A DNA stretch of 64,000 bases. It comes from Seriola aureovittata. Its lineage: Eukaryota; Chordata; Actinopteri; Carangiformes; Carangidae. A program made the translations under genes and the position numbers. Where the stretch lies: the NCBI RefSeq assembly GCF_021018895.1, contig NC_079387.1:4393083-4457082 (forward strand), given 5' to 3'. The notes under the pieces were generated by a model, which was not told the origin of the DNA, made no database searches, and saw nothing but the letters and a program-made list of their open reading frames with translations. Each line of letters begins with the position of its first letter. The first letter of the stretch is position 1. Positions 43,601 through 53,314 of the stretch are shown in pieces.

Positions 43601-46555
43601 ACTAGAAACCTGCTTCCATGAATCAGAAGCAGGAACTGTATGCTCAGTGTGAAACTGTTAAGTGTAAAGGAAAGAGGAACAGTTAATTATAGCTTTTAAG
43701 TCTATCACATAAGCAATAATGAAGGATCTGAAACCAAAGCTGTTCTGTGCACATTACTGCACCACACTGACTCAGGTACTTTTGACTAAAGCCGGGGAAA
43801 CATGCAAAACAGCATGAGGCCAGTTACTAACTCCAGGAAATGATGTGATGCCTTAAATGCCCCTAGAAGACATTTTCCTACACTAAGCCAGATTTATGTG
43901 GGGAGGTGTGACACAGTAAATCAGGTGGTCGGTGCTGGAGGGTCCTGCGGATGAAGGGAGAACTTACAGTGTAAACCATCAGCAGACTGGGCAGAGTTTT
44001 GAAGGTTATGAAGGTAAATGTTCAAGAGGGAAATGGTCTGAAATACAAAACGTAAACTTCTGTGATATAAATCCAACCAAATATAGAGCTGGGGAGGGAA
44101 AAAAAATGTGATTAGATATTTTTCTGTCAGGAAATTGCACTAAGTTCCAGCTAATTATGTGACGGATGAAGTTGCATTCACAAGCATCTCAGAAACAACC
44201 ACTCTTTCATTTATTGGAGGGGAAGCTCACTGGACCCCTTCACTGTTTTGTAGATAGTTTAAAAAGATGTTAGCATGTTCTTCGCCTACTTTTAGTTCTT
44301 TTTTAATAGAGCAGGGCATTGGCAAAAAATAAGACAACAATTTTTGGCTGTACAGTCTGGCTATAACCAGTCATCAATCATTCTAACACACCTACCTGTG
44401 AGAAAGGTTCTGCTTCAGCTCTACTAGACTGGACTCAACATATTTAATGAAAACCCATAAACACACACACACACTTCTAAGTATTCCACCACAAAAGCAG
44501 AGTCTGTGAGAACTGTTCGTTTTGTTTGTGTACTGGCGTCACGGTGGAGATACATGTGGCCTGCACTGTAAGTCACGTGACGGCTGGAAAACAGATAGTC
44601 ACAAGCAGGTGTTTGTGCTTGTTGTTGGTATTGGGTGATAACCGATGAATGACTGATTATTTGGTCTGGGATACTTGGGAGACAACAGGGTCCCCACTGG
44701 GTGTCCAGCTAACAGGGCTGAAGCAGTACCTCACATCTGTGGTTATTTGTGAACGCCACTTTTAGGAAACAGAAAGGGAGGTTGCTGACAATTTTTTTTT
44801 TACTTACAGCGGGAAGCGTCGGCGGTCTGTGCACTGTTCTGGGGATTACGGTAGATGTTCTGAATCAAGATGGTCTGCAGAGGAAAGAACAAAAAGATAT
44901 GTGGTCAGACAGGATTGCTTGGTGATTGTCTAGTTTTGTGACATTTCTAATGACATCAACTTGTATTTTAGCTTGTGTCTTATTATAAAGGCATAATAAA
45001 ACACATATTTACAAACAGAGCAGCCTCATAGGCATGTCTATGAGTGCCTTTAAAAGCACTCTATAATGTTTGTTATCATTATTTTCTTAAGTTATAGAGC
45101 GTTCATCAATATCAACTGGTTTAATCAGCGCCATTATTTTAGGAGGGATTTTAGGTGGGATCCTCACCTGGCTGAAGGTTGGTTTGTTGTGCAATCTCGA
45201 GCAGCGGTCTCCATGTCTGCAAGCTCCAATTTTAAAATAGAATGAACAATTGACCCTGGAAAAGAAGGAGTAGTGTCATCATATTTGGAAAGGATAAGGC
45301 TGATGAAATAACGTAGGTGAACATGTCACCCAGAGCAACAGTGACTCATTAATGTGTTTTTAGTAGTTTGTGGACAAGAATTGAACTTTAGATCAGGCTT
45401 TAACAACTTGGGCAAAACTTGTAAGTAGGATCAACTCATTGTTCTTTCCATGGGATTTGTTGGCTGTATATATGTTAAAAGAAAAAATACAACCAGGCAT
45501 ATACTTAAAAACAACCAGGCCTACAGTATCAGGTCCTATGACCAATACAAAAGCTATGGTCACTTTATCTTAATCTCAGTGCTAAACTAGATATTGTGGA
45601 AGTTATAATCTCAAAATGACTGTTTACGTGTGTATCAGTATCATGTGATGAACATGTAAACACTTTCTCCTGATTTAAGAAAGCTAGCTAAAGCTTCTTT
45701 CTTGATATTGGGAAATCAAGACGTCTGCACACAGATGATCAGAAAAACTAACGTTATGAATAACCAGATTTAATGTAAACACCATAACACCCGAATATGC
45801 TGAAACCCGGAACACAACTTGGCATGTAAACGTACTTAACATTGTGTCACATTTTTTCTTGGTCTTCAGTCTCTGGTAAAAGGATACATTTATTTCTGTC
45901 CACTTCTTTTAATGAGTGAAATGAACATTACACGGCTCTGTTTGTCTATCTTAACTATAGGTTGGTTTGAACTTTCTCTAGGATCTCCACAGAGTCATTC
46001 TCCAAATCTTAGTCACATTATTATAATAAAAGCATAACAATGCGCTAATGAATTTTGTAACTTGCAGACAGTTTCCTAGTCTCAAAGGTGTAAGGTGCAT
46101 TTTGCTGCACTCCACTGGTAAAACGGAACAAAACAATCCGCCTGAGAGATAGCTACTCTGCTAACAACCTCGTTTATTAACCAAGCTGCGCGTTACCTTG
46201 CTGTTTAATAACACATAAAGTATGACTCAAATGTGTATCTGTGTAGCAAAAAACAAAAGAACATTTTGTAAAATTAGACATTTTGGCGCAAACCAACAGT
46301 ACACAGTGGCAGCAGGTTAGCTAAGGTGTCTTCATGAGTTTCATTCAATGCGTTAGCTTCCTCTTGCTAATGTAAGGTTTACTGTGACATTCCGCGGTGC
46401 TGCGGCTACAAACTGAGTCCCGTCGGTGGTGGAGAAGAACCGCTGCAAACATACTTTGTATAAAACTAATCAGTTTGGTGACTGATATAATAAATATTAA
46501 ATAAAACTTACTTGTCTTTCTCTGTGCCGAAAATGGATGCCAGGTACTCCGCCAT
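40687..46555 (-). CDS. u2af1: U2 small nuclear RNA auxiliary factor 1 (U2AF35)
   Basis: Nuclear splicing factor; with U2AF2 it recognises the AG of 3' splice sites. Exons in transcript order: 46512-46555, 45168-45255, 44808-44874 (or the alternative 43968-44037), 43113-43162, 42520-42618, 42082-42215, 40877-40969 and 40687-40795. With the first version of exon 3 the frame gives 227 residues (human 240). Domains in order: N-terminus [15 protein letters not shown], first CCCH finger ([20 protein letters not shown]), U2AF-homology motif ([20 protein letters not shown] and [13 protein letters not shown]), second CCCH finger ([20 protein letters not shown]) and a C-terminal RS domain ending [10 protein letters not shown]. 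The glycine run of the human RS region is missing, which explains the shorter length. Near-invariant sequence makes the identification secure. Confidence 0.97.
43968..44037 (-). CDS. u2af1: Alternative third exon of u2af1 (70 nt, one extra codon)
   Basis: In the intron after the standard 67-nt exon there is a second, homologous exon with its own acceptor (GTATTTCAG) and donor (GTAAGT). It translates [24 protein letters not shown], against [23 protein letters not shown] for the exon at 44808-44874. Vertebrate U2AF1 is known to have two mutually exclusive 67-nt exons giving U2AF35a and U2AF35b; order and phase agree. Here the second one is 70 nt because a codon was added and the usual R-N-P has become L-H-N-L. 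Both versions keep the downstream frame. It may be functional or decaying. Confidence 0.75.
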
Positions 46556-46640
46556 TTTCGGCTCGTCGGAAACGTAATGATGTACGTCATTACGTAAAGG
46601 GAGGGCGACTGCGCAGTCGTGACCACCCGACAACTTGCAG
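46556..46640 (-). promoter_or_regulatory. u2af1 promoter with two palindromes
   Basis: Immediately upstream of the ATG lie a 24-base near-perfect inverted repeat at 46572-46595 (a single mismatched pair, half-site ACGTAATGA, containing TACGTCA/TGACGTA like an ATF/CRE site) and a perfect 14-base palindrome at 46606-46619, CGACTGCGCAGTCG, with a TGCGCA core as in NRF-1-type sites. Confidence 0.55.
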
Positions 46641-47100
46641 TGACCCTGAACACCACATACTGGCGATGTTGTTCCAGAAAGAAATCTCAGAAATGGTTTT
46701 CTTCTCCTCTCAGATAAGCCCACTTGTATTATTGCTCAAATACCCTCAAAAGTAGTCAATTGTTACTTCATTATTCATTGCAATTATTTGCTCAATTATT
46801 ATTTTTTCATTTTCATCGTCTCCCCTGAAAAGTAGGCTACATAGCAACAAGTGATTTTTCCATTGGTGGAAAGTAATTGACTACATCAACTTCTGTATAA
46901 AGAGTAGCCTGCAGATAATTGTACTGTACTTGATGATGCATTGTTATAGATGAAACCACTCAGGATAAAATAGGTAAAATTTGCTAAACATCAGTTATAG
47001 TAATCATAATGTTGAATAGCCTATATTATACTTTAAGACTATCACAAAGCAGCCATTGTGTGTACTTTTTCTTTTGATACACAGACTACATATTCCTTAA

Positions 47101-47165
47101 AACAACAACAACAACAACAACAACAACAATAATAATAATAATAATAATAACAACAATAATAACAA
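47101..47165. repeat. Compound (AAC)n(AAT)n microsatellite
   Basis: About nine AAC units followed by about seven AAT units and imperfect AAC/AAT. Confidence 0.95.
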
Positions 47166-47645
47166 TATTAATAGTAGTAATACCCACACTTTTATCTAGT
47201 TGTGATTGTTGTTGTTTATTTTCTCCCCTGAGATGTATACATCAATGATGTTGATGAATATTTCCATTTTAGGGAGATTCTAGTCTACTGTCTTTTGTTG
47301 AAAGATATTGAAGTTGTCCTGCCACTACAATTCCTACAATTATAATAATATTTTATGTGTAAAACACACACAAAAAAACATAATATGGAACAGAGTTAGC
47401 CTATATGTAGCATCAAAACTTGTGTTAGTGCTTTCCCTTCCGTTCTTCAGAATTTTTGGTATAGTTATTTTCTTTAACAGACAACAGATGTAATAATTTA
47501 ATTTAAAAATGTGCTACTTTGGCCCTAATGCAGCCTCTGTAGTCTGTGGTCAGTACTCTGTACAGCAGTGTCCCGCCCACAGCACGATCTGATTGGTTAA
47601 ACGCCACGAGTAACAGTCCATCACGCTAAATGTTGCTATGTACAC

Positions 47646-47647
<2 letters not shown>

Positions 47648-47677
<30 letters not shown>
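47648..47677. repeat. (AT)n microsatellite
   Basis: About 15 AT units. Confidence 0.95.
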
Positions 47678-47682
<5 letters not shown>

Positions 47683-48575
47683 TACACTATTATGGATTAA
47701 TTGTAAATTACTAACTTATATTTAATGTAACCATAGTCCACTGATTCTGATGTTAACTTGTAAGTTATTATAACACATGATAATTTCCTAAAGTTTTAGT
47801 CTTTGATCTGCTGCTACATAGTTTTATTTAAATGTAAATACATTTGTCAATGTAAATTCAGATCTTATATGTTCATAAACCATTTGGTTGACAGCATTAA
47901 AAAGTCCTCTTTGTTTTGGAGGGGGGTGGCAGGGTTGTTGCGTCCCCTACCAATGTTGAGACCAAACCTAATTCCTTGCTCAAGAGGCCGCAGCGTCCCC
48001 CTCTCCTCCTCAGTGCACTATATATCCTCCACGGAAACCACACCGCTGTGCACAGGGCCACACAAGTTTGCAGGAGATGCAGACGGCAAAGATGAAAGGA
48101 AGGGAGAGGGGAGAGGAAGTCAGCTTGAAGAGGCTGAACCACAGAGGCTGAGAAAAAGTAATGATACAAGATGTAAAGGTGCACAGACTGAAACAAGAGT
48201 CGGAAATGTAAAGAGAGTGTGAGATCGTAGTAAAACAAAACATGTCTGCTGTTGCCGTATCATAACAGAATCAGCACCTGAAACTGTGGGAACCCCCTGT
48301 TTTGAGATGTTTCACTGCATTGGACCTGCAGCACTTGCAGAAGACCACCCACCGGCTCAAATTCACCTCCACTTCATTCACCGCCCCTGTTGTCGGGGGG
48401 AAAGAGACAGGGGTTGGACAGGAGTGAGCAGCGAGAGAAGAGAAAGAGGAAGCAGTACAGTAAGTGGCTCAGATCAGCACTTCTCTATTTTGTTCAATCA
48501 AATAATGATGTACTTGGAGGAACATCTCCCACTTGGATTGTCTGCGAGTGGAAGATGACAGGAGGTGTTCCCATC

Positions 48576-51500
48576 ATGAGGCCTAACCGCTGCTGGACTG
48601 TCCTGAATGTGTCCATCTTAGCACTGCTGGTTCTCGCCTTGAACGCTGACAGTAAGTAGTTGATATTTCTTTGAACATTTTTTGTGCTGTCTCAGTATTT
48701 GTTTGGTGTTACCTTTCCTTCCTCTGTAGGTGTGTGATGGTTTAAATCAAGTCTTTGGACTGAAAAGTCAGCTTATTTCATTTGGCCTGGTTAGCTTTGT
48801 GACCACTCCCCAAATTCTCTGGTAAGAGTTGGTGGCCTGATTTCTGCGAGGGTCATGAACTTTTAAAGTGCTGTGTACAAGCACTTTCAGATTTTTAAAA
48901 GGTCAGCGTTGGCGCATAGCCACATCCCAAACACCACCATCAGCTCAGTTTGGTGTAAAAGTTATTAAAAGTTGAACGGATATCAGTTATCGAAGGGGGT
49001 TTATCGCGATTGGACCACAATTCTGCCTTTAAAACTTGCCTTTAAAAGTATGAGAACTCCACCATGAATGTCTCTTGAGCTGATGTAAAAAACTGCATAT
49101 TCCCTGATGCTAAAAACACTACTTACAGTTCATTTCTTCCACAACAGGAGGGTGTGTTTTTCGTACATGTGGGAGCTCGTTGGAAACTGTTAGAGATTTT
49201 ATTTCAAACATAGAAGAAGCACAAAATATTTCTAAAAGCAAGACACAAAAAGCCTTCATTAATCATCTTCATGTTCCTTGTGATTTAGAAATGCTGTTAT
49301 AGACAAAGGAGGTAATCAGTTTTCCTTTGGTAATAGGAAGTACTAATGTAATTTCTTTTAAAGAGTAAAGACTGTGTGAGTGACTTCATAACTACTGACC
49401 ACAGTTTCATTCATGTATTTATGTACATTCTGCGGTTTTCTTGTGCCGTAAATGTTTCTTTGTGGTGTGACAACGCGGTGTGTGATTTTCTTACACAGGA
49501 GATGTATTATTTAAAACTGGCTCACTGTGGGAAAGTGAACCACCAACATTATTTCTCACCATGTTTAATGGTGTTAAATCATTGTTACCTGTGACATTAT
49601 TACCACGAGAAAACCAGGTATCTCCACATTCGATCATCAAGCAGTTACTCCGGAAATATACAGTGGATGATTTTAAGATCATGCGACGTGTCCAAAAGCT
49701 CCAGAATGGCTACTAAATGGACCTTTTCGTGAGATTGCTTTGTTAGCTTCTTTTTCAGATATCAAAAAAATGAACTCCAGCTCTACATGTATGGTTGAAC
49801 TGTTACATGTGACGTTAAAGTTCCCCTTGGGACAGTCTAATTCAGGTGGGGCCCACTCTCGGTTCCTGCAGCCGCTGGATCTCATGCAAATTGTGTTCAC
49901 AATTAAATGTCACCAAGTCATTTTTTTTTTTTGCATTTTGAGTGTGTTTAGAGAGTTTTTTCAGTTTCATTTTTACTGTAGTTAGTCATGCGTGATCTTA
50001 TTGAATATGAAGTTGCTTTTTATTTCCTATGTAACTTTCACAGTCTTACTAAGAAAGTATTATGAGGCTAATGTACTTCAAATATGTGTTTAGTGTCCTT
50101 TAACTAATATAAATCCCATCAACTATTCACATAACATTACAAATATTTTTTTGTCATATAATATATGAGGTTGTTAAACTAAAGAAGCCATAGTTCCAAA
50201 TCCTATGTTATATACTATTATCATTAATTTATCTCAAATTCAACTTATCACTCATAATCTGTTATGTTGTCATTCTCTTCTGCAGGTGAAGACTGTGAAA
50301 CAGTAATTAAAGTACAACGCCACACACTTTACGAGGCCTTCATTGGACAAGAACTTATCATGAACTGCACAGTTGCTTTCTGCAACAGTTCACCACCATC
50401 AGTGATCTGGTACAAACTTGATCAACCTATTGGCCCTGTTAATGTCAGCAGTGGCAGTCACATTAAAACAGTGTGGAAAGAGTTAAGCCGTTCTGAAGGG
50501 GTATCGTTTTTGATCTTCCAAAAAATACTCGTCAGCGACTCAGGTCTGTATCAGTGTCGAAGTGGAGATAGTGTGAGTCACAGCATCAACGTGTCTGTCC
50601 ATGGTGAGTTTGCCTTTTTCAGTAATTTATACAAACCATAGGAAACCTGAGTTCACGCTGTCCAGCTTACATTTTTAACTGCTACTGAATAATAACTGAA
50701 CAAATGCAGCTGATTTCATTTTGTACTATAAAACATGAAATTCCTCCTATTTACACCCCCTCTATCATCAAATCATTTAAGACTTGAGACAGTAGCCCTG
50801 TGTTGTTGTGTTATAGGTCATGCTGAAATTACCACTGTTAAATGGGAGAATGAAACAAGTAAGAAACATTTATGTTTATAGTGTTTTGTAGTGATTCTGC
50901 TTTTTCACCTGCTTTTACCTGCATTATGAAACATTTGTTTTGTTCTTTCAAACACTGTGGCCTGTGTTAGGTTTACATTGATGACATAAACACACATCCA
51001 TGTTGAGTAAAACTACTTTTTTCTCTCTCGCAGGTAGCCCAACTCCTACCCCTCAGCTCCCAGAAAATATATTGATGTATGTGTACCCTGCTGCTGGGAT
51101 TGTGACACTTGTTGTCATAGTGATAGTTCTATCCATCATATCAATGCGAGGGTGTAAAGGTGAGATGATCTGATTTGTTTTTATTCATTTTATTCTTTAC
51201 TCCAAGATAAAATGCCAAGTATTTGATTAATTATGCCATTCACATGAAACTATAATTTCACCATCATGCAGGGAAAACAAAGAAAGAGACACAAACTGAA
51301 AATAAGGTAAGATAAGAATACATTTTCCAATTTATAACCACATTATTTCATTTTTATTCCTTCAAACTGTTTAATGCAAAATGCTTTTTCGGATGTGCGT
51401 AGTACATCGTAGTCCCCATGGTGGAGCAGCCCTCCCCACATGCCGGCCTCCATGTCTCGCCAAGACAAAGCCCCTCTGCCCCGCCCTCCCGGAGATCCTC

Positions 51501-51753
51501 CCGGAGATCCACCCGGAGATCCACCCGGCGAAACGCACCGTCCTCCCAACCCAATGAGGCGCCGATAGATAACGAGCACGTTTATGGCGAGGTAAAAGAG
51601 GACACGGAGAGAGGGAGAAACGCGGTGGAGGACGAAGGGAGTTCTGTCGTGTACGCCGCACTCAACCATCAGCCGCCACCGGGGGCTGCTGCTCCTCGGC
51701 AATGGAGGCGGGAGGAGGAGTTTTCAGAGTACGCGGCTATCCGAGTGTCTTAA
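48576..51753 (+). CDS. btla: B- and T-lymphocyte attenuator (BTLA)
   Basis: Single-Ig inhibitory immune receptor; in mammals it binds HVEM and recruits SHP-1/2. Exons: 48576-48651, 50286-50603, 50817-50858, 51034-51159, 51272-51306 and 51403-51753; they join in frame to 315 residues (human 289). Signal peptide 1-25, one Ig domain about 27-131 (paired Cys around MNCTVAFC and GLYQCRS), a Thr/Pro stalk, a membrane segment about 160-183, and a long tail. The tail has three tyrosines: Tyr260 (EHVYGEV), Tyr283 in the ITIM VVYAALNH and Tyr309 in SEYAAI, five residues from the end. The last two correspond to human BTLA's VYASLNH and TEYASI with nearly the same spacing, which fixes the identity. An earlier in-frame ATG at 48555 exists; 48576 is chosen because the paralogue starts at the same place. 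A basic (RRST)n stretch precedes the tyrosines. Confidence 0.88.
51489..51530 (+). repeat. 12-bp tandem repeat inside the btla cytoplasmic exon
   Basis: Three copies of CGGAGATCCACC (first copy with one change) encode RRSS-RRST-RRST, followed by RRN. It makes a strongly basic patch between membrane and the tyrosine motifs. Confidence 0.85.
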
Positions 51754-53314
51754 AGACCCAAAACAAACTCTCAAAATCATGCGGAGTAATATGTGTCTTG
51801 GTGTTGGCTAGAGTAAATTCCACTCACACTAGAGGACCACTGATCAAACAGGTACATCCCACAGGAGCAGAGGAGAGCAATTACAAGAGGATACAATGAC
51901 CCACTCACAGCAAGGATTGCGGATACACAAAACTCATCTTGGACTCAAAACACGAGGAAGCTACAGCACTGACTATTCCACCCAGTCTACCCAAGACTCC
52001 AAAGACTTGCCAAATAATTTAAGTGCCATTTGGTCAATACTTTCAAGGCCCTGCACACCTGCACAATCCAGTTGGAAAATGAATGTTTTGCATCACCCTT
52101 GTTGTCTGGAGTTTTCAACATCAGAATTCAATTAGGCAAATTCTAACTCCCAAGGATGTGAGTTTGAACATGACTGTACTGAGAAAGGCCTCATCTGTGC
52201 ACAATCCAGAGAGGAGGTCTAATCATTTACTATAAGTTGAGTTGCCTCTGGGTATGTAGGGCTTTTCACCCTGTAAAAAAAAAAAAAAAATTTAGCAAGA
52301 ATGCCATTGTGAATTTTCCCCTTTCACTGACTTTTCATGCTAGAAAAGATTGGCAAAGGTAAATAAACTACACCAGTTGTTAGCATGTAGTAGCCTAAGC
52401 AACAGCTAGAAGACCAAAGACAACTAGTACTACTACTTAAATAGTTGGTAAGATTACCTGAGTCACGTTGTAAAACTTGCAGTAAGGACGTGTTGGTGCA
52501 AGTTTTTTCAGAATTCATTTTAGGTTGTGAGACTGTAAATGCGCAGATCAACCTTCACTTCAATGTGGAAATTGGAGAGAGAGTATATTTTAACAAATAA
52601 AACCTAATATTGTACATTTTATGCCAGGGATGAAATGAGCTACAAAGCCCTGAGACTGTGTAGATCTACAGCATGGGAAAGGCAAACTGTGTCTACAGCC
52701 AGTGTGGTTTTGTTTGTAACCCTGGTTTGAATGATTTGTGTCATGCACCCGCCGTACATGAAAACTCACTCGTGTTGTTGCACATTCATGACTTCAATTG
52801 ACTCTTCTGAGTAACATCACATCTGACAACAGTAATGTTTTGGGGATTCTACAACCTGTATCATATCAACTCTTCATGCATTTTCTGACTCAACGAATGA
52901 CTAATGAGCCTTTGGGATTTTGTGTTCCACACACCTTTAGAGTTACTGATTGTGATTCTTTAACTGGGAAATAGAGAATGTAATGATTATCTGATTATTT
53001 TGTGCAATCAAATAACATAATGTATATCCATAATTGTCTGATTTGAAAATGAAGTTATCACTCCTGACTTGCTCTTGCTCTTTGTTTTCTCTAAAACAAT
53101 TTCATACCATGGAGGCAGAAATGTTTACTCAAAAATCAACAAAGTTTCAGATCTACCAAAGCTGAAAAAAAAAAGATGTGTGTAGCCAATGTGTGTGTGC
53201 TTGAAATGCCTGTAATCAAAAACAGGAAGTAAAGTCGACCACATGCCATTTAGTGTTATATGTAGAACACGTCTAAGGTAATAGTTGTTTTACAGAAGGG
53301 GATACGTTTCCACC
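51754..53314 (+). other. btla 3'UTR and spacer before the paralogue
   Basis: Non-coding. An AATAAA at 52596-52601, about 0.85 kb after the btla stop codon, is the best polyadenylation signal. A poly(A) run lies at 52274-52289. No additional exon was recognised between the two receptor genes. Confidence 0.5.

Larger units (their letters stand above)
46641..48575. other. Intergenic region and 5' flank of btla
   Basis: Contains an (AAC)n(AAT)n tract at 47101-47165, an (AT)n tract at 47648-47677 and AT-rich DNA. Between about 48000 and 48575 the base composition rises and the 5'UTR of btla probably lies here. Open frames across 47800-48560 have no domain. Confidence 0.45.

Noticed and set aside
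48286..48575. N-terminal extension of btla using upstream in-frame sequence
   Set aside because: The open frame continues upstream, but the paralogue starts at the position equivalent to 48576, where the signal peptide begins; the upstream part is taken as 5'UTR.
51343..51702. Minus-strand frames opposite the last btla exon
   Set aside because: GC-rich antisense shadow of the cytoplasmic exon, whose plus-strand reading is confirmed by BTLA motifs and splice phase.
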